Shown: positions 8,441 through 18,400 of the stretch, piece after piece
Layout: every line of letters starts with the position of its first letter
Numbering within the stretch: the stretch's first letter is position 1
Source: Leptonema illini DSM 21528
GTDB lineage: Bacteria; Spirochaetota; Leptospiria; Leptospirales; Leptonemataceae
Reading direction: 5' to 3'
DNA: 64,000 nucleotides
NCBI RefSeq assembly: GCF_000243335.1
Contig: NZ_JH597773.1
Location: 2,659,684-2,723,683 of the forward strand
The notes under the pieces: model-generated
The model's input: only the letters and a program-made list of their open reading frames with translations
Told to the model about the DNA's origin: nothing
Database searches by the model: none
Program-made: the position numbers and the translations under genes

Positions 8441-10903
8441 ATGAAGCCCGAAACGGAAAAGAAACCGGCCTTCACGACCGTTCTGTCCCGACTTTCAGTC
8501 ATCGTTAGCTTCATAAGTCCGCCTGCTTCCCGCGAAGCCGAAAGAGTCTATGAACAGTCGATTCGAGGAGCGCAATTCCTTGGAACGGTTCTGCTGCTTT
8601 CTTTTTCCTACAGCCTGTGGCTTGAATATCATTCCGGGACTCCGGCTAACGTTCAACTCACGCTGGCACAATGGATCGCCGCTTTTCTCATCATCGTGCA
8701 ACCGCTACTGTTCAGGTGGTCGAATATACAGATTTTTTCGCGGCGATTCCTGAAGATGCAGGGCATGACGATAGTGTCGCGCTCTTTCGGACTGCTCATG
8801 GGAATCATCACAATCCTGGAAATGGAGACCCAGTTCCATGACGTGAATATCGATTACTCCGATGCGCGATCCTGGCTTGCCAACCTTGCTCTTATGGCCG
8901 CTTTTTCTTTTTTTCATATCGGCCCTCCGATTCAGTTCATCGCCGTATGGATGTTGGCATTTCTATACTATTTCGCGCGCATCATTATCATAAATCAACA
9001 TGAAATCCCGGTACCGCTCGTTTCTATGGCCAGCACGATCGTTCCGTTATCGGCGATCTGGATCATCGTCAACGCCTGGTGGTTTCGCATCCGTCTGCAA
9101 TATACGGAGGCCAGCGAGAACCTCAAAGCCGCAAATGCCAGGCTCACAGAAATCGATCGATTCCGGTCGAACTTCTTTGCCGGCATCTCGCATGAATTCC
9201 GCACGCCGCTCACGCTTATCCTGTCGCCTCTGCAGTCTTTTCTTGAAAAAGCCGAAGACGAAGAGTTAGCCAACTATCTGCAAAGCGTCAGGAAGAACGG
9301 TAATAGATTGCTCACGCTCGTAAACAACCTCATAGACCTGGCCCGGCTCGATTCGGGGCGTATGGATCTGCATCTCGAAGCCGTGGATCTATGCGAACTC
9401 GTGCGTGGAATCCTTGCCATCTTCGATCAATCCTTTCGCAGTCGCGGTCTCAGCCTGCGATCTGAGCTACCGCTGCAACTGCTGACGCGCCTCGACATCG
9501 AAAAAACCGAGACCATACTCATCAATCTGCTTGCAAACGCCCTTAAATTCACCGACGAGGGCGGAGCCATGGTCAGGGTGAAGCAGCAATCTCACCTGAT
9601 TGCGATCTCGGTCGAAGATACCGGCCCGGGGATTGAGGCCGATCATCGTCAGTCCCTTTTTGAGCGATTTGGCGCCGTTCGCACATCGCGTAGCGGCAGC
9701 GGACTGGGTCTTGCTCTCTCGCGAGAACTCGCGCGCTTTATGAACGGCGACCTGACGCTGCGTTCGGGTAACGGTGCGGGTTCAAGCTTTGATCTCACGC
9801 TGCCCCTTTATCCGATTCTCTTCAGAGAAAAGCAATCAGCGCGGATCACATCAAGCTTCTCGATGCCCGAAGAGATTTCGGCTCTACCTGTACCGGCCCT
9901 TGAACGCGAAACCGACAGACCTCTTGTTTGCATCGTAGAAGACGACGACGAGCTGCGTCAGTATCTGCATAGAATCATCGGCATGCGGTTCCGCGTCATT
10001 ACGGCGTCCGATGGCGCAGAGGCCTTTGATCTGGCTATCGATCATCCGCCCGATGCCGTAATTACAGATATCGTGATGCCATCGATGGATGGGTTCGACC
10101 TTTTGCAGCGGTTTCGCTCCAGCCGGGAACTGCGCGGCATTCCCTTTTTATTCCTGACGGCGCGGGCCGGCCTCGAAGATCGCCTCGAAGGCCTTCGCCT
10201 CGGAGGAGACGATTACCTTGTGAAACCGTTTGATCCGCCCGAGCTGCTTGAAAAGGCCTCCGTGCTCATTCGAAGAAAGCAGCGCGAAGAAGAGGGCCTG
10301 CGGTCGGAACGCCAGTCTCTCGTCGGCGATCTTCACGACATGGTCGGATCAGATCTTACCGATCTCTTGATCGTGCTTGGCTCGATGCAACCCGACGTAC
10401 CTCCAGGAGACAGCGTGGAAAGCGCCCGACGCCTGGCGCGCAACGTCCTCGGAGCGTTGCGCGACCGCATCCATGAAAGAGAAGATATGCAGCTGATCCA
10501 GGATAACTTCATGCACGGCGTGAAGGTTATCCTGAACCGACGCTACGCCGCCGTCGGCAGAGGGATTCGTTTTCGATTCGATACCGACGAAGAAGAAAGC
10601 TTCGTTGATCACCTCGATTTGCATCAACGACATGCTCTCTATGCAGTCTTTCTTGAGATCAGCACGAACGACCTCAAATACGGACAGGGCATCTCTACAT
10701 GGGAGCTCTCCTATCGGGGCGGCACCTTTCGCGCTACGTTCCAGGCACAATCCGCTCAGGAGACCGTCGGTCGGCTTTCCTTTATTAAAAGGCTCCGAGA
10801 CGAAGGAGGAGTCTGTTCTGAAAAAAATGAACGAGGATTCTATATCTTTCGTCTCAAGATGAAGCTAACCGGTCAGCGAAGTCGGCCATCGATGCTTCCT
10901 TGA
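8441..10903 (+). CDS. Membrane hybrid histidine kinase with a second, NarX-like histidine-kinase core
   Basis: The 820-residue product has about six N-terminal membrane spans (45-215), a short coiled coil, HisKA with His251 (GISHEFRTPLTLI), a complete HATPase (N-box NLLANALKFTD, G-boxes VEDTGPG and SGSGLGLAL), then a receiver with Asp543 (AVITDIVMPSMDG). After the receiver, about 200 residues form a second kinase-like module: LVGDLHDMVGSDL with His632 resembles the HisKA_3 H-box of NarX/DegS-type kinases, and LEISTNDLKYG resembles an N-box, but no clear DxGxG box remains. The two-core layout plus the following NarL-type regulator suggests a phosphorelay ending in that regulator. It starts at an ATG 6 bases after the NUDIX-OppD stop. 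Confidence 0.87.
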   Translation: MKPETEKKPAFTTVLSRLSVIVSFISPPASREAERVYEQSIRGAQFLGTVLLLSFSYSLWLEYHSGTPANVQLTLAQWIAAFLIIVQPLLFRWSNIQIFSRRFLKMQGMTIVSRSFGLLMGIITILEMETQFHDVNIDYSDARSWLANLALMAAFSFFHIGPPIQFIAVWMLAFLYYFARIIIINQHEIPVPLVSMASTIVPLSAIWIIVNAWWFRIRLQYTEASENLKAANARLTEIDRFRSNFFAGISHEFRTPLTLILSPLQSFLEKAEDEELANYLQSVRKNGNRLLTLVNNLIDLARLDSGRMDLHLEAVDLCELVRGILAIFDQSFRSRGLSLRSELPLQLLTRLDIEKTETILINLLANALKFTDEGGAMVRVKQQSHLIAISVEDTGPGIEADHRQSLFERFGAVRTSRSGSGLGLALSRELARFMNGDLTLRSGNGAGSSFDLTLPLYPILFREKQSARITSSFSMPEEISALPVPALERETDRPLVCIVEDDDELRQYLHRIIGMRFRVITASDGAEAFDLAIDHPPDAVITDIVMPSMDGFDLLQRFRSSRELRGIPFLFLTARAGLEDRLEGLRLGGDDYLVKPFDPPELLEKASVLIRRKQREEEGLRSERQSLVGDLHDMVGSDLTDLLIVLGSMQPDVPPGDSVESARRLARNVLGALRDRIHEREDMQLIQDNFMHGVKVILNRRYAAVGRGIRFRFDTDEEESFVDHLDLHQRHALYAVFLEISTNDLKYGQGISTWELSYRGGTFRATFQAQSAQETVGRLSFIKRLRDEGGVCSEKNERGFYIFRLKMKLTGQRSRPSMLP

Positions 10904-11097
10904 ATTCTGGTTGATACACCCTCAATGCGAATGTTGCCCTGCACGTGTATCTCCGGTAGATTTGTATGGAATCAATCCCTCTGGGCGATCCTGAGATTCT
11001 ATCGAAAAAGGGCTGACGATCGACGCTCAGTGCTTTTATTTGAATTCTGCCGGCAAATGAGCCCATTCAATCCCATAGATCCGGCGTCAGAAATTCT

Positions 11098-11742
11098 GTG
11101 AACGAAGAAGCGACAGCATCGGGAATCCGCATCGGCATCGTTGAGAACGATGCCCTGTTCTGTCAGTCCTTTGCCGAACAGATGAAACAGCTACCGGGCG
11201 TTTCTGACGTGTATACCTGGCAGAGTGCAGAAGCGGCCTACCACGATCTGCAGAATATCACCCTTGATCTGATCTTCATCGATATCGGCCTGCCCGGCAT
11301 GAGTGGAAGCGATCTGGTATCGGTGCTTGCCGATGAGAATACTGAGATGCGCATCCTCATGCTTACGTCGATTCGCACAGACGACGAGATCATGCGCTGC
11401 CTGAAACGCGGCGCCATCGGATATTTGCTCAAAGGAGAGCCGATCGATCTGCCCGAAGCCGTACGCAGCGTCATGGATGGAGGCGCCATCATGACGCCCT
11501 CCATCGCCGCGCGGGTGCTTCACCTCTTTCGCGGCCCGGACCGCACGCCGGTTTCTCTGACTCCCCGCGAAACACAGGTTCTTGAAGAGATCATCAGCGG
11601 CTATTCGGCGGCAGAGATCGCCCGCACCCTTGGAACGGCCGAGGGAACGGTCCGACAGCAGATCAAAAGCATCTATAGTAAACTTCAGGTGAGATCACGG
11701 GTACAGCTGATGCGCAAAGCCCGGGACCTCGGCTTTCTATAA
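11098..11742 (+). CDS. NarL/FixJ-family response regulator (REC-LuxR HTH)
   Basis: A 214-residue regulator starting at GTG (11098-11100). The receiver covers about 10-125, with acidic residues in IGIVEND and a phospho-acceptor Asp in LIFIDIGLPGMSG; the C-terminal LuxR-type helix-turn-helix is at about 150-210 (LTPRETQVLEEI, then AEIARTLGTAEGTVRQQI). It should bind DNA as a phosphorylated dimer. About 195 bases upstream ends the two-core kinase whose second module is of the NarX type, which normally pairs with NarL-type regulators. The 194-base gap between them shows no hairpin or clear promoter to me, so whether they are co-transcribed is open. Confidence 0.9.
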   Translation: MNEEATASGIRIGIVENDALFCQSFAEQMKQLPGVSDVYTWQSAEAAYHDLQNITLDLIFIDIGLPGMSGSDLVSVLADENTEMRILMLTSIRTDDEIMRCLKRGAIGYLLKGEPIDLPEAVRSVMDGGAIMTPSIAARVLHLFRGPDRTPVSLTPRETQVLEEIISGYSAAEIARTLGTAEGTVRQQIKSIYSKLQVRSRVQLMRKARDLGFL

Positions 11743-11933
11743 AAAGCCATTTGTAATCCTGTAAACGGGCCGCCTCTGAAGCCGATTGAGACTCATTTAC
11801 AGCCATAGTTGCCCGAACTTTTACTTTTTATACCATATTGGATATAGACCGACCGGACCTTTCCGGGTAGTATTTCGGGGACTCTGCGATTGCGGGATTT
11901 CCCGCCAATCCGCACCTCACTCGGATCCCCTCA

Positions 11934-11961
11934 GCTCCGGACATGCGTCCGGGGCGCTTTT
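11934..11961 (+). terminator. Possible rho-independent terminator after the NarL-type regulator
   Basis: GCTCCGGAC (11934-11942), loop ATGC, and GTCCGGGGC (11947-11955) form a 9-pair stem with one wobble, followed by GC and four T (11958-11961). The T-run is short, so confidence is modest. It lies about 190 bases downstream of the regulator stop. Confidence 0.4.
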
Positions 11962-12072
11962 CCGCTCTACCTTCCGGGCACATGCAACGAGAGCGCATCA
12001 TTTCCCGAGACCCGGTCATGACTCTCCTAACAGGCAGCTATGGGTCTCAGGACCGATTTTTAAAGAAAAGAT

Positions 12073-12088
12073 TGTCATTCAGATGACA
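12073..12088. promoter_or_regulatory. Inverted repeat TGTCAT-N4-ATGACA, candidate operator
   Basis: A perfect 6-4-6 inverted repeat (TGTCAT TCAG ATGACA) sits 16 bases upstream of the start of the small membrane protein gene, where a repressor or activator could act. No matching second copy was noticed in the window. Confidence 0.3.
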
Positions 12089-12104
12089 TCTCACACGATG
12101 AACT

Positions 12105-12491
12105 ATGGAAACGCCGTCCATACTTTCCGCTATCATACTGACAGCCATCCTTTCGAGCATTCTCAGCGGTGTGATGACCTCGGTCGCCCTTTACCTGTAT
12201 TTCAAATATCTCGAACGCACGAAACTGAACGCCGCACTCGATGAGTACATCGAGATCGTGAAGCAGCGGCTGAAAGAAGGCTTCGAAGAATCGGGTCGAG
12301 AGCTTCTTCCCGAATTCAAAGAAGAGGTACGCAAGGGCTTTAAAGAAGGAATGGCCGACGTGCTGCGCGGAGAACTCATCGACCAGACGGCCCGCTCCAT
12401 CGCTCGCAGCGGTGTCGATATCGTAGAATCCGGCTTCAACCTTCTAAAAGGCGCCTGGCCGAAGAACGAGGATAATCAACCGAATCCGTAG
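12105..12491 (+). CDS. Small membrane-anchored protein of unknown function
   Basis: A 128-residue protein starting METPSILSAIILTAILSS. Residues about 5-33 form one hydrophobic membrane span, and the rest is a highly charged, helical cytoplasmic or periplasmic region rich in Glu and Lys (KQRLKEGFEESGRELLPEF), likely amphipathic or coiled-coil. I do not recognise the family. It ends 6 bases before the TTG start of the giant repeat protein, so the two probably share a transcript and the small protein may serve in export or anchoring of the large one; that link is positional only. Confidence 0.7.
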   Translation: METPSILSAIILTAILSSILSGVMTSVALYLYFKYLERTKLNAALDEYIEIVKQRLKEGFEESGRELLPEFKEEVRKGFKEGMADVLRGELIDQTARSIARSGVDIVESGFNLLKGAWPKNEDNQPNP

Positions 12492-12497
12492 GTTCCC

Positions 12498-15400
12498 TTG
12501 TCTGCTCGCCGACGAATAGAATTCCCTCGATCCCTGAGCCCGCTGCTTACGGCGCTCGCCATGCTGCTTCTGGCATTGCGACCTTCGTTGCCGCTGCACG
12601 GCGAGGTATGGTCAGACCTTGAAGAGCCCGAATACTCCGGTAGCGAGGCCGAAGGGCACTATCCGTTTAACCTCGGCTACCTGGCCTACTACGAAAGCTG
12701 GACGAACGAACAGGGCAAGTCGCTGAAGTCAATAAACGTCTTTCATCTATGGAAGTTTACGTACTATCCGAAATATACGTCGGTGCGCTTCTTTCCGCTC
12801 TATTACAGCCAGCATTCGACGATAGACAGCCGCAGGCGGCGGCTTATCTTCCCTCTGTACTACGATCAGGTTTCGCGTGACGGAAAGGGATCCATGTCCT
12901 TCCTTCTTCCCGTCTATTATAATGAGTATAAGGATGAGCAGAATTCCCTTTTCCTATCTCTACTGTATGGCTCACGCTACCAGAATGGGGATGTGACGCG
13001 CTGGATCGGTCCTGTCTACTGGGGCAAAGATTCGAGCAAAGATGTGGCAAGAGGGGGGCTTTTTCCTATCATACAGTATCGTCGAGAGGGAAGGCAGAAA
13101 GAGCTTTTGCTTCATCCGCTACTCGGCCACTTCGAATGGGGTCCAGAACGTTCCGTTCATCTGTTCCCGCTCCTCCCGCTCTTACACTATTACTCCCGGG
13201 ACCAACAGGCGGATGAAACTACGTTCTACTTCATTCCTTTCTATCGAAGTAAAAAGTCTGACGAACGCTCCCGATTCCATATTCTTCCTGTTTATTTTTC
13301 GGGAGCAGACCGATCTCTTGACATGCAGACAGACTTCCAACTATTATTACCGCTTTTTTATTTATCATCCCGGGAGTCAAAATCTGCAAAGGATAAAAAA
13401 GCGCTCGCTCCGGTTATCCCGCTGCTATTCTACTATTCGAGAGGGCATAACCAGTACCGATCCTATGATACACTCTGGGTTCCCGGATACTTCTCGTATA
13501 ACGATCAATATGCCGATGCCGACGCCTACTCTCGAGGACGCTTTATTCCCGGAATTTACTATTCCAGCGAAGAGAAAGATCGCTCCGGCAGACAGAGCTC
13601 TTACACTAATATGGCGCTCCTGTATAACCGCTCCAAATCAACCGACCCCGAGTCCGGTGCCGCATCGTCATCCTACTCTGTTCTGCCATTCTTTTACTCG
13701 GGAGAAGGAAAAGACAGAGCGGGCAACACATACGACTCGCTCTGGGTTACGGGTTACTACTCCTGGAACAATAAAAGTACCGTTAATGACACAGAATCAT
13801 CCGGCTGGCTCATTCCACTGCTCTTCTACAACTCAAGCTCAACAGACAAACAGGGCAGACAGAGTTCTTACCGCAATATCGCACTCCTGTACAACCGCTC
13901 CACATCAAAAGATCCAGAGTCCGGCGCCGCATCCTCATCCTACTCCGTCCTGCCCTTCTTTTATTCCGCAGAAGGAAAAGACAGAGCGGGCAACACATAC
14001 GACTCGCTCTGGGCTACGGGCTACTACTCCTGGGACAACAAAAGCGCCGTCTACAATACGACATCATCCGGCTGGCTCATTCCACTGCTCTTCTACAACT
14101 CAAGCTCAACAGACAAGCATGGCAGAGAGAGCTTTTACAGCAATATCGCCCTCCTGTATAACCGCTCCAAATCAAGCGATCCAGAGTCAGGCGCCGCATC
14201 GTCATCCTACTCCGTTCTGCCTTTCTTTTATTCCACAGAAGGAAAAGACAGAGCGGGAAATACATACGACTCGCTCTGGGCTACGGGCTACTACTCCTGG
14301 GACAACAAAAGCGCCGCTAACGACACAGCATCATCCGGCTGGCTCTTCCCACTGCTCTTCTACAACTCAAGCTCAACAGACAAGCATGGCAGAGAGAGCT
14401 CTTACAGAAATATCGCGCTCCTGTACAACCGCTCCACATCAAAAGACCCCGAGTCCGGCGCCGCATCGTCATCCTACTCCGTTCTGCCTTTCTTTTATTC
14501 CACAGAAGGAAAAGACAGAGCGGGTAACACATACGACTCGCTCTGGGCTACGGGCTACTACTCCTGGGACAACAAAAACGCCGTCTACAATACGACATCA
14601 TCCGGAAATTTCATCCCGCTGTTCTTCTACAACACAAGCTCAACAGACAAGCATGGCAGAGAGAGCTCTTACAGAAATATCGCGCTCCTGTACAACCGCT
14701 CCACATCAAAAGACCCCGAGTCCGGCGCCGCATCCTCATCCTACTCCGTCCTGCCCTTCTTTTATTCCACAGAAGGAAAAGACAGAGCGGGAAATACATA
14801 CGACTCGCTCTGGGCTACGGGCTACTACTCCTGGGACAACAAAAGCGCCGCTAACGACACAGCATCATCCGGCTGGCTCTTCCCACTGCTCTTCTACAAC
14901 TCAAGCTCAACAGACAAGCATGGCAGAGAGAGCTCTTACAGAAATATCGCGCTCCTGTACAACCGCTCCACATCAAAAGATCCAGAATCAGGCGCCGCAT
15001 CCTCATCCTACTCTGTTCTGCCCTTCTTTTATTCCACAGAAGGAAAAGACAGAGCGGGCAACACATACGACTCGCTCTGGGCTACGGGCTACTACTCCTG
15101 GGACAACAAAAGCACCGCTAACGACACAGCATCATCCGGCTGGCTCTTCCCGCTGCTCTATTACAGTTCGAACGACCGAGATAAAAACGGCAAAGAGAGC
15201 TCTTACAGCAATATTGCGCTTCTCTGGAATTCCTCATCATCTCAGGAACGCGAGAGCGGTCATTTCACTCAAACGCAACACTTCCTTCCCCTGTACTTTT
15301 ACAGTAAACAGGACGGTATAACCGGATCCAGAGAAAGGCTGTGGGCGCTGTCTTTCTATCAATGGGATCTGAATTCACAAACGGAAGAGAGGTCGACCGG

Positions 15401-18400
15401 ATCATTCCTTCTGCCGTTCTACTATCATTCAGAGAAGAAGGATTCTTCTTTCTGGATGCTCAGTCCTCTTTACTGGTCTTCGACGAATCCCGAAACATCT
15501 GAAGCCTATCGCCTCAGCCCGATCCACTACGGACATCAATGGCGAGAGGGCGACTCTGAGCGTTATACAAACTGGACGCTTCTGTTTTTCAACTGGAGCC
15601 ACGAAGAAAGCGAAGGCGCGACCATTTTCCCATTTTATTATCGCTTCAAAGACGAAGAAAAAGAGTGGGAGCTTTACGCCATGGGAGCCGTCACAACGGC
15701 CGACGCAATGCTCCGCATAAGAGGAGACTCCATCTATCTCGACACCGATACATATGTGGGTTACGGACTGGTCGGCTGGTCTTCTCGTCTTCCCGTGTAC
15801 GATAGCGGGGCGTTTCAACGCTGGATGAGAAAGACGGAACAAACGACCGAAACGAATGAGACGACCGTGGTCGGCGAAAGAAGCGAGACGGGTGAAAGCG
15901 CTGATACCACGCCTCAAATACATAACGACCGCCTGGCCTCGTTCGATCGCGAGAATACATCGAGCTATTCTAAATTCCAGATGCTCTTCGGATGGGTTAC
16001 AAAGATCCAGGCAGATACGCGACACCACTTTCGCTTTCTGCCGCTTGCATGGGTCTCCTGGGACGACGCAAACAAAAACGAGTATTTAAAGTATTATCCT
16101 TTTCTTGGCCTGGATTACAGCACGCCGGAAGAACAGTACACCGCCCTTTTTCCGCTCTTTATACCAGTTTACGGCCGCCACACGAAAGGCGAGAGCTTTA
16201 CGGTCTCCTACGGTGGGCCATTCTATATTCGCAGCTACGATGCAGAAAAAGATGAACACGACCTGTACGCACCCTGGCCCTTCTTTAATAGATACAGCGA
16301 TCCGACGAAGAGCGGCACAAGGCTGATCCCTCTTTTCGCCTATCGTAAATGGAAGGATGAAGAGGGGCGGCATTCGCGATGGATCACGCTGCTATCTTAT
16401 CACCGCACGACAGAAAACGGAGATTCAACCTCTTATCTGACGATGAGTCCGGTATATTTGAGCTCCACGCAATTCGAACATGAAGATGATCCGCAGCGAA
16501 AAAGCGGCAAAGGCTGGACGTTCATTCTGCCGGCCATCACAAAAACCTTCGATCAAAAGGGATCTTCCTGGAACGCGCTCTTTGTTGCCGGAGGCTCCGG
16601 CACGTATGACGACAGCGAATCCTTTCACTATTTCTTTCCTATCTACTCTTACTTTCGAGATAGAAAGGAACGCAGTTTTCGCTACATCTGGCCGCTGGGT
16701 CGTATCTACGCAGAAGGCCTGAGCGAAGACGGATCGGCGGCGGATAACGGCTCTTACTTCTTTCCACTCTATGCTCAGAGGAGCTGGAAAGAAAGCGACG
16801 GACAGCACAATCGCTCGTTCTCGCTTTTGCACTACCATCACTCCTCTGAGAAAGAAAAGACGACATTCCTGCTTCCACTGCTCTACTACAGCGACGCAGA
16901 CACATCGGGCTCATCCTGGAATATCGCTCTGCTGACCGGAGGCAGCGAGAGAACGAACGGCGACAGAGGATTCTACCTGTTCCCGTTTTACTCCTATTCC
17001 AGAGACGTTAACAGAAAAGAAACAAGCCATAGCTTCCTCTGGCCGCTCGGTCGCATCTACAGAGCCGGTACAGGCGAAAACGAATCACCGGCCGATAGCG
17101 GGTGGTACCTGTTTCCACTCTATGCTCAGAGGAGCTGGAAAGAAAGCGACGGACAGCACAATCGCTCGTTCTCGCTTTTGCACTACCATCACTCCTCTGA
17201 GAAAGAAAAGACGACATTCCTGCTTCCACTGCTCTACTACAGCGACGCAGACACATCGGGCTCATCCTGGAATATCGCTCTGCTGACCGGAGGCAGCGAG
17301 AGAACGAACGGCGACAGAGGATTCTACCTGTTCCCGTTTTACTCCTATTCAAGAGACGTTAACAGAAAAGAAACAAGCTATAGCTTCCTCTGGCCGCTCG
17401 GCCGCATCTACAGCACCGGTACAGGCGAAAACGAATCACCCTCCGATAGCGGGTGGTACCTGTTTCCTCTCTATGCACAGAGAAGCTGGAACGCAAACGA
17501 CGGACAGCACAATCGCTCGTTCTCGCTTTTGCACTACCATCACGTGTCGGATCGCGAAAGCAGTACCTTCGTGCTACCGCTTCTTTATTACAGGGAATCC
17601 AATGCGACGTCGTCGGTATGGAATTTCGCCCTGTTTTCAGGAGGATCATCAGACAGGGACGGCAGTTCTTCTCTCTTCCTCTTCCCTGTGTACAGTTATA
17701 CGAGAGATGAGAAAAAAAAAGAAACCGACCACACGATGCTCTGGTTCTTCGGCCGTGCCTACAGCTACGGAGCCGCTGAGAAAGAAGACAGCGGTTTCTA
17801 TCTCTTTCCGGTTTTCGCACAGAGAGAGTATTCGGACCGAGAAGGCCGGCATAATCGCTCCTTCTCGCTGCTGCATTATTGGCGCCGCAGCTCGCACGAT
17901 GAAGGGAAGCGATCCAGCTATTTCCTCAGTCCGCTCTATGCCTATGAAAGCGACGAAAGCGGTTCGTCGTCCTGGAGGTTCGCCCTTCTATTCAGCGGAA
18001 ATTCATCGGCAGACGGTCGGGAATCCGACATTTCCTTCTTCCCGCTTTATTCAAACAGGCGAACACAGAAAGCAGAGAACAGTGAGACATCGAGCTACTT
18101 CCTCTTCCCGCTCTGGAAAAGTTATACATCTGAAACGAAGCAGAGAAGCGAGACCGACCGCTTCGTGCTCTGGCCTTTCTTTCGCTACAACAAAGAGTCG
18201 GCCTCAGGATTGAACACGACCCGATTGCGTTTTTATCCACTATTCTATTATACGAAAGAAGCGGGTTCGTGCGAAAACTGCGACAACAGCTATACGACGC
18301 TGTTCCCGCTCTACTTCAGAGGACGTGAAAAGAAGGCAGACGGCATAGAGTCGACGGATTTTGTTCTCGGATTCTACAGACACAGTACGGCGCAGACGGC

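Larger units (their letters stand above)
11743..12104. other. Intergenic region with hairpins, no gene seen
   Basis: These 362 bases hold no convincing gene. Visible structures are a GCGGGA-TT-TCCCGC palindrome (11892-11905), a terminator-like hairpin (11934-11961) and a TGTCAT/ATGACA inverted repeat (12073-12088). A short open frame across 11786-12244 overlaps the next gene in another frame and has no coding signature. Confidence 0.6.

Noticed and set aside
11786-12244. 152-codon plus-strand frame before the small membrane protein
   Set aside because: Overlaps the better-supported gene at 12105 in another frame; composition is His/Arg/Pro-rich with no start signal.
13810-15066. Series of similar 62-71 codon minus-strand frames at 267-base spacing
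   Set aside because: They are antisense copies of the same repeat unit, not a family of small genes.
13042-15321. 759-codon open frame overlapping the giant repeat gene in another plus-strand frame
   Set aside because: It is open because the 267-bp repeat lacks stops in this frame; composition is Thr/Ser/His/Pro-rich low complexity, it has no start signal, and the signal-peptide-led frame explains the region.
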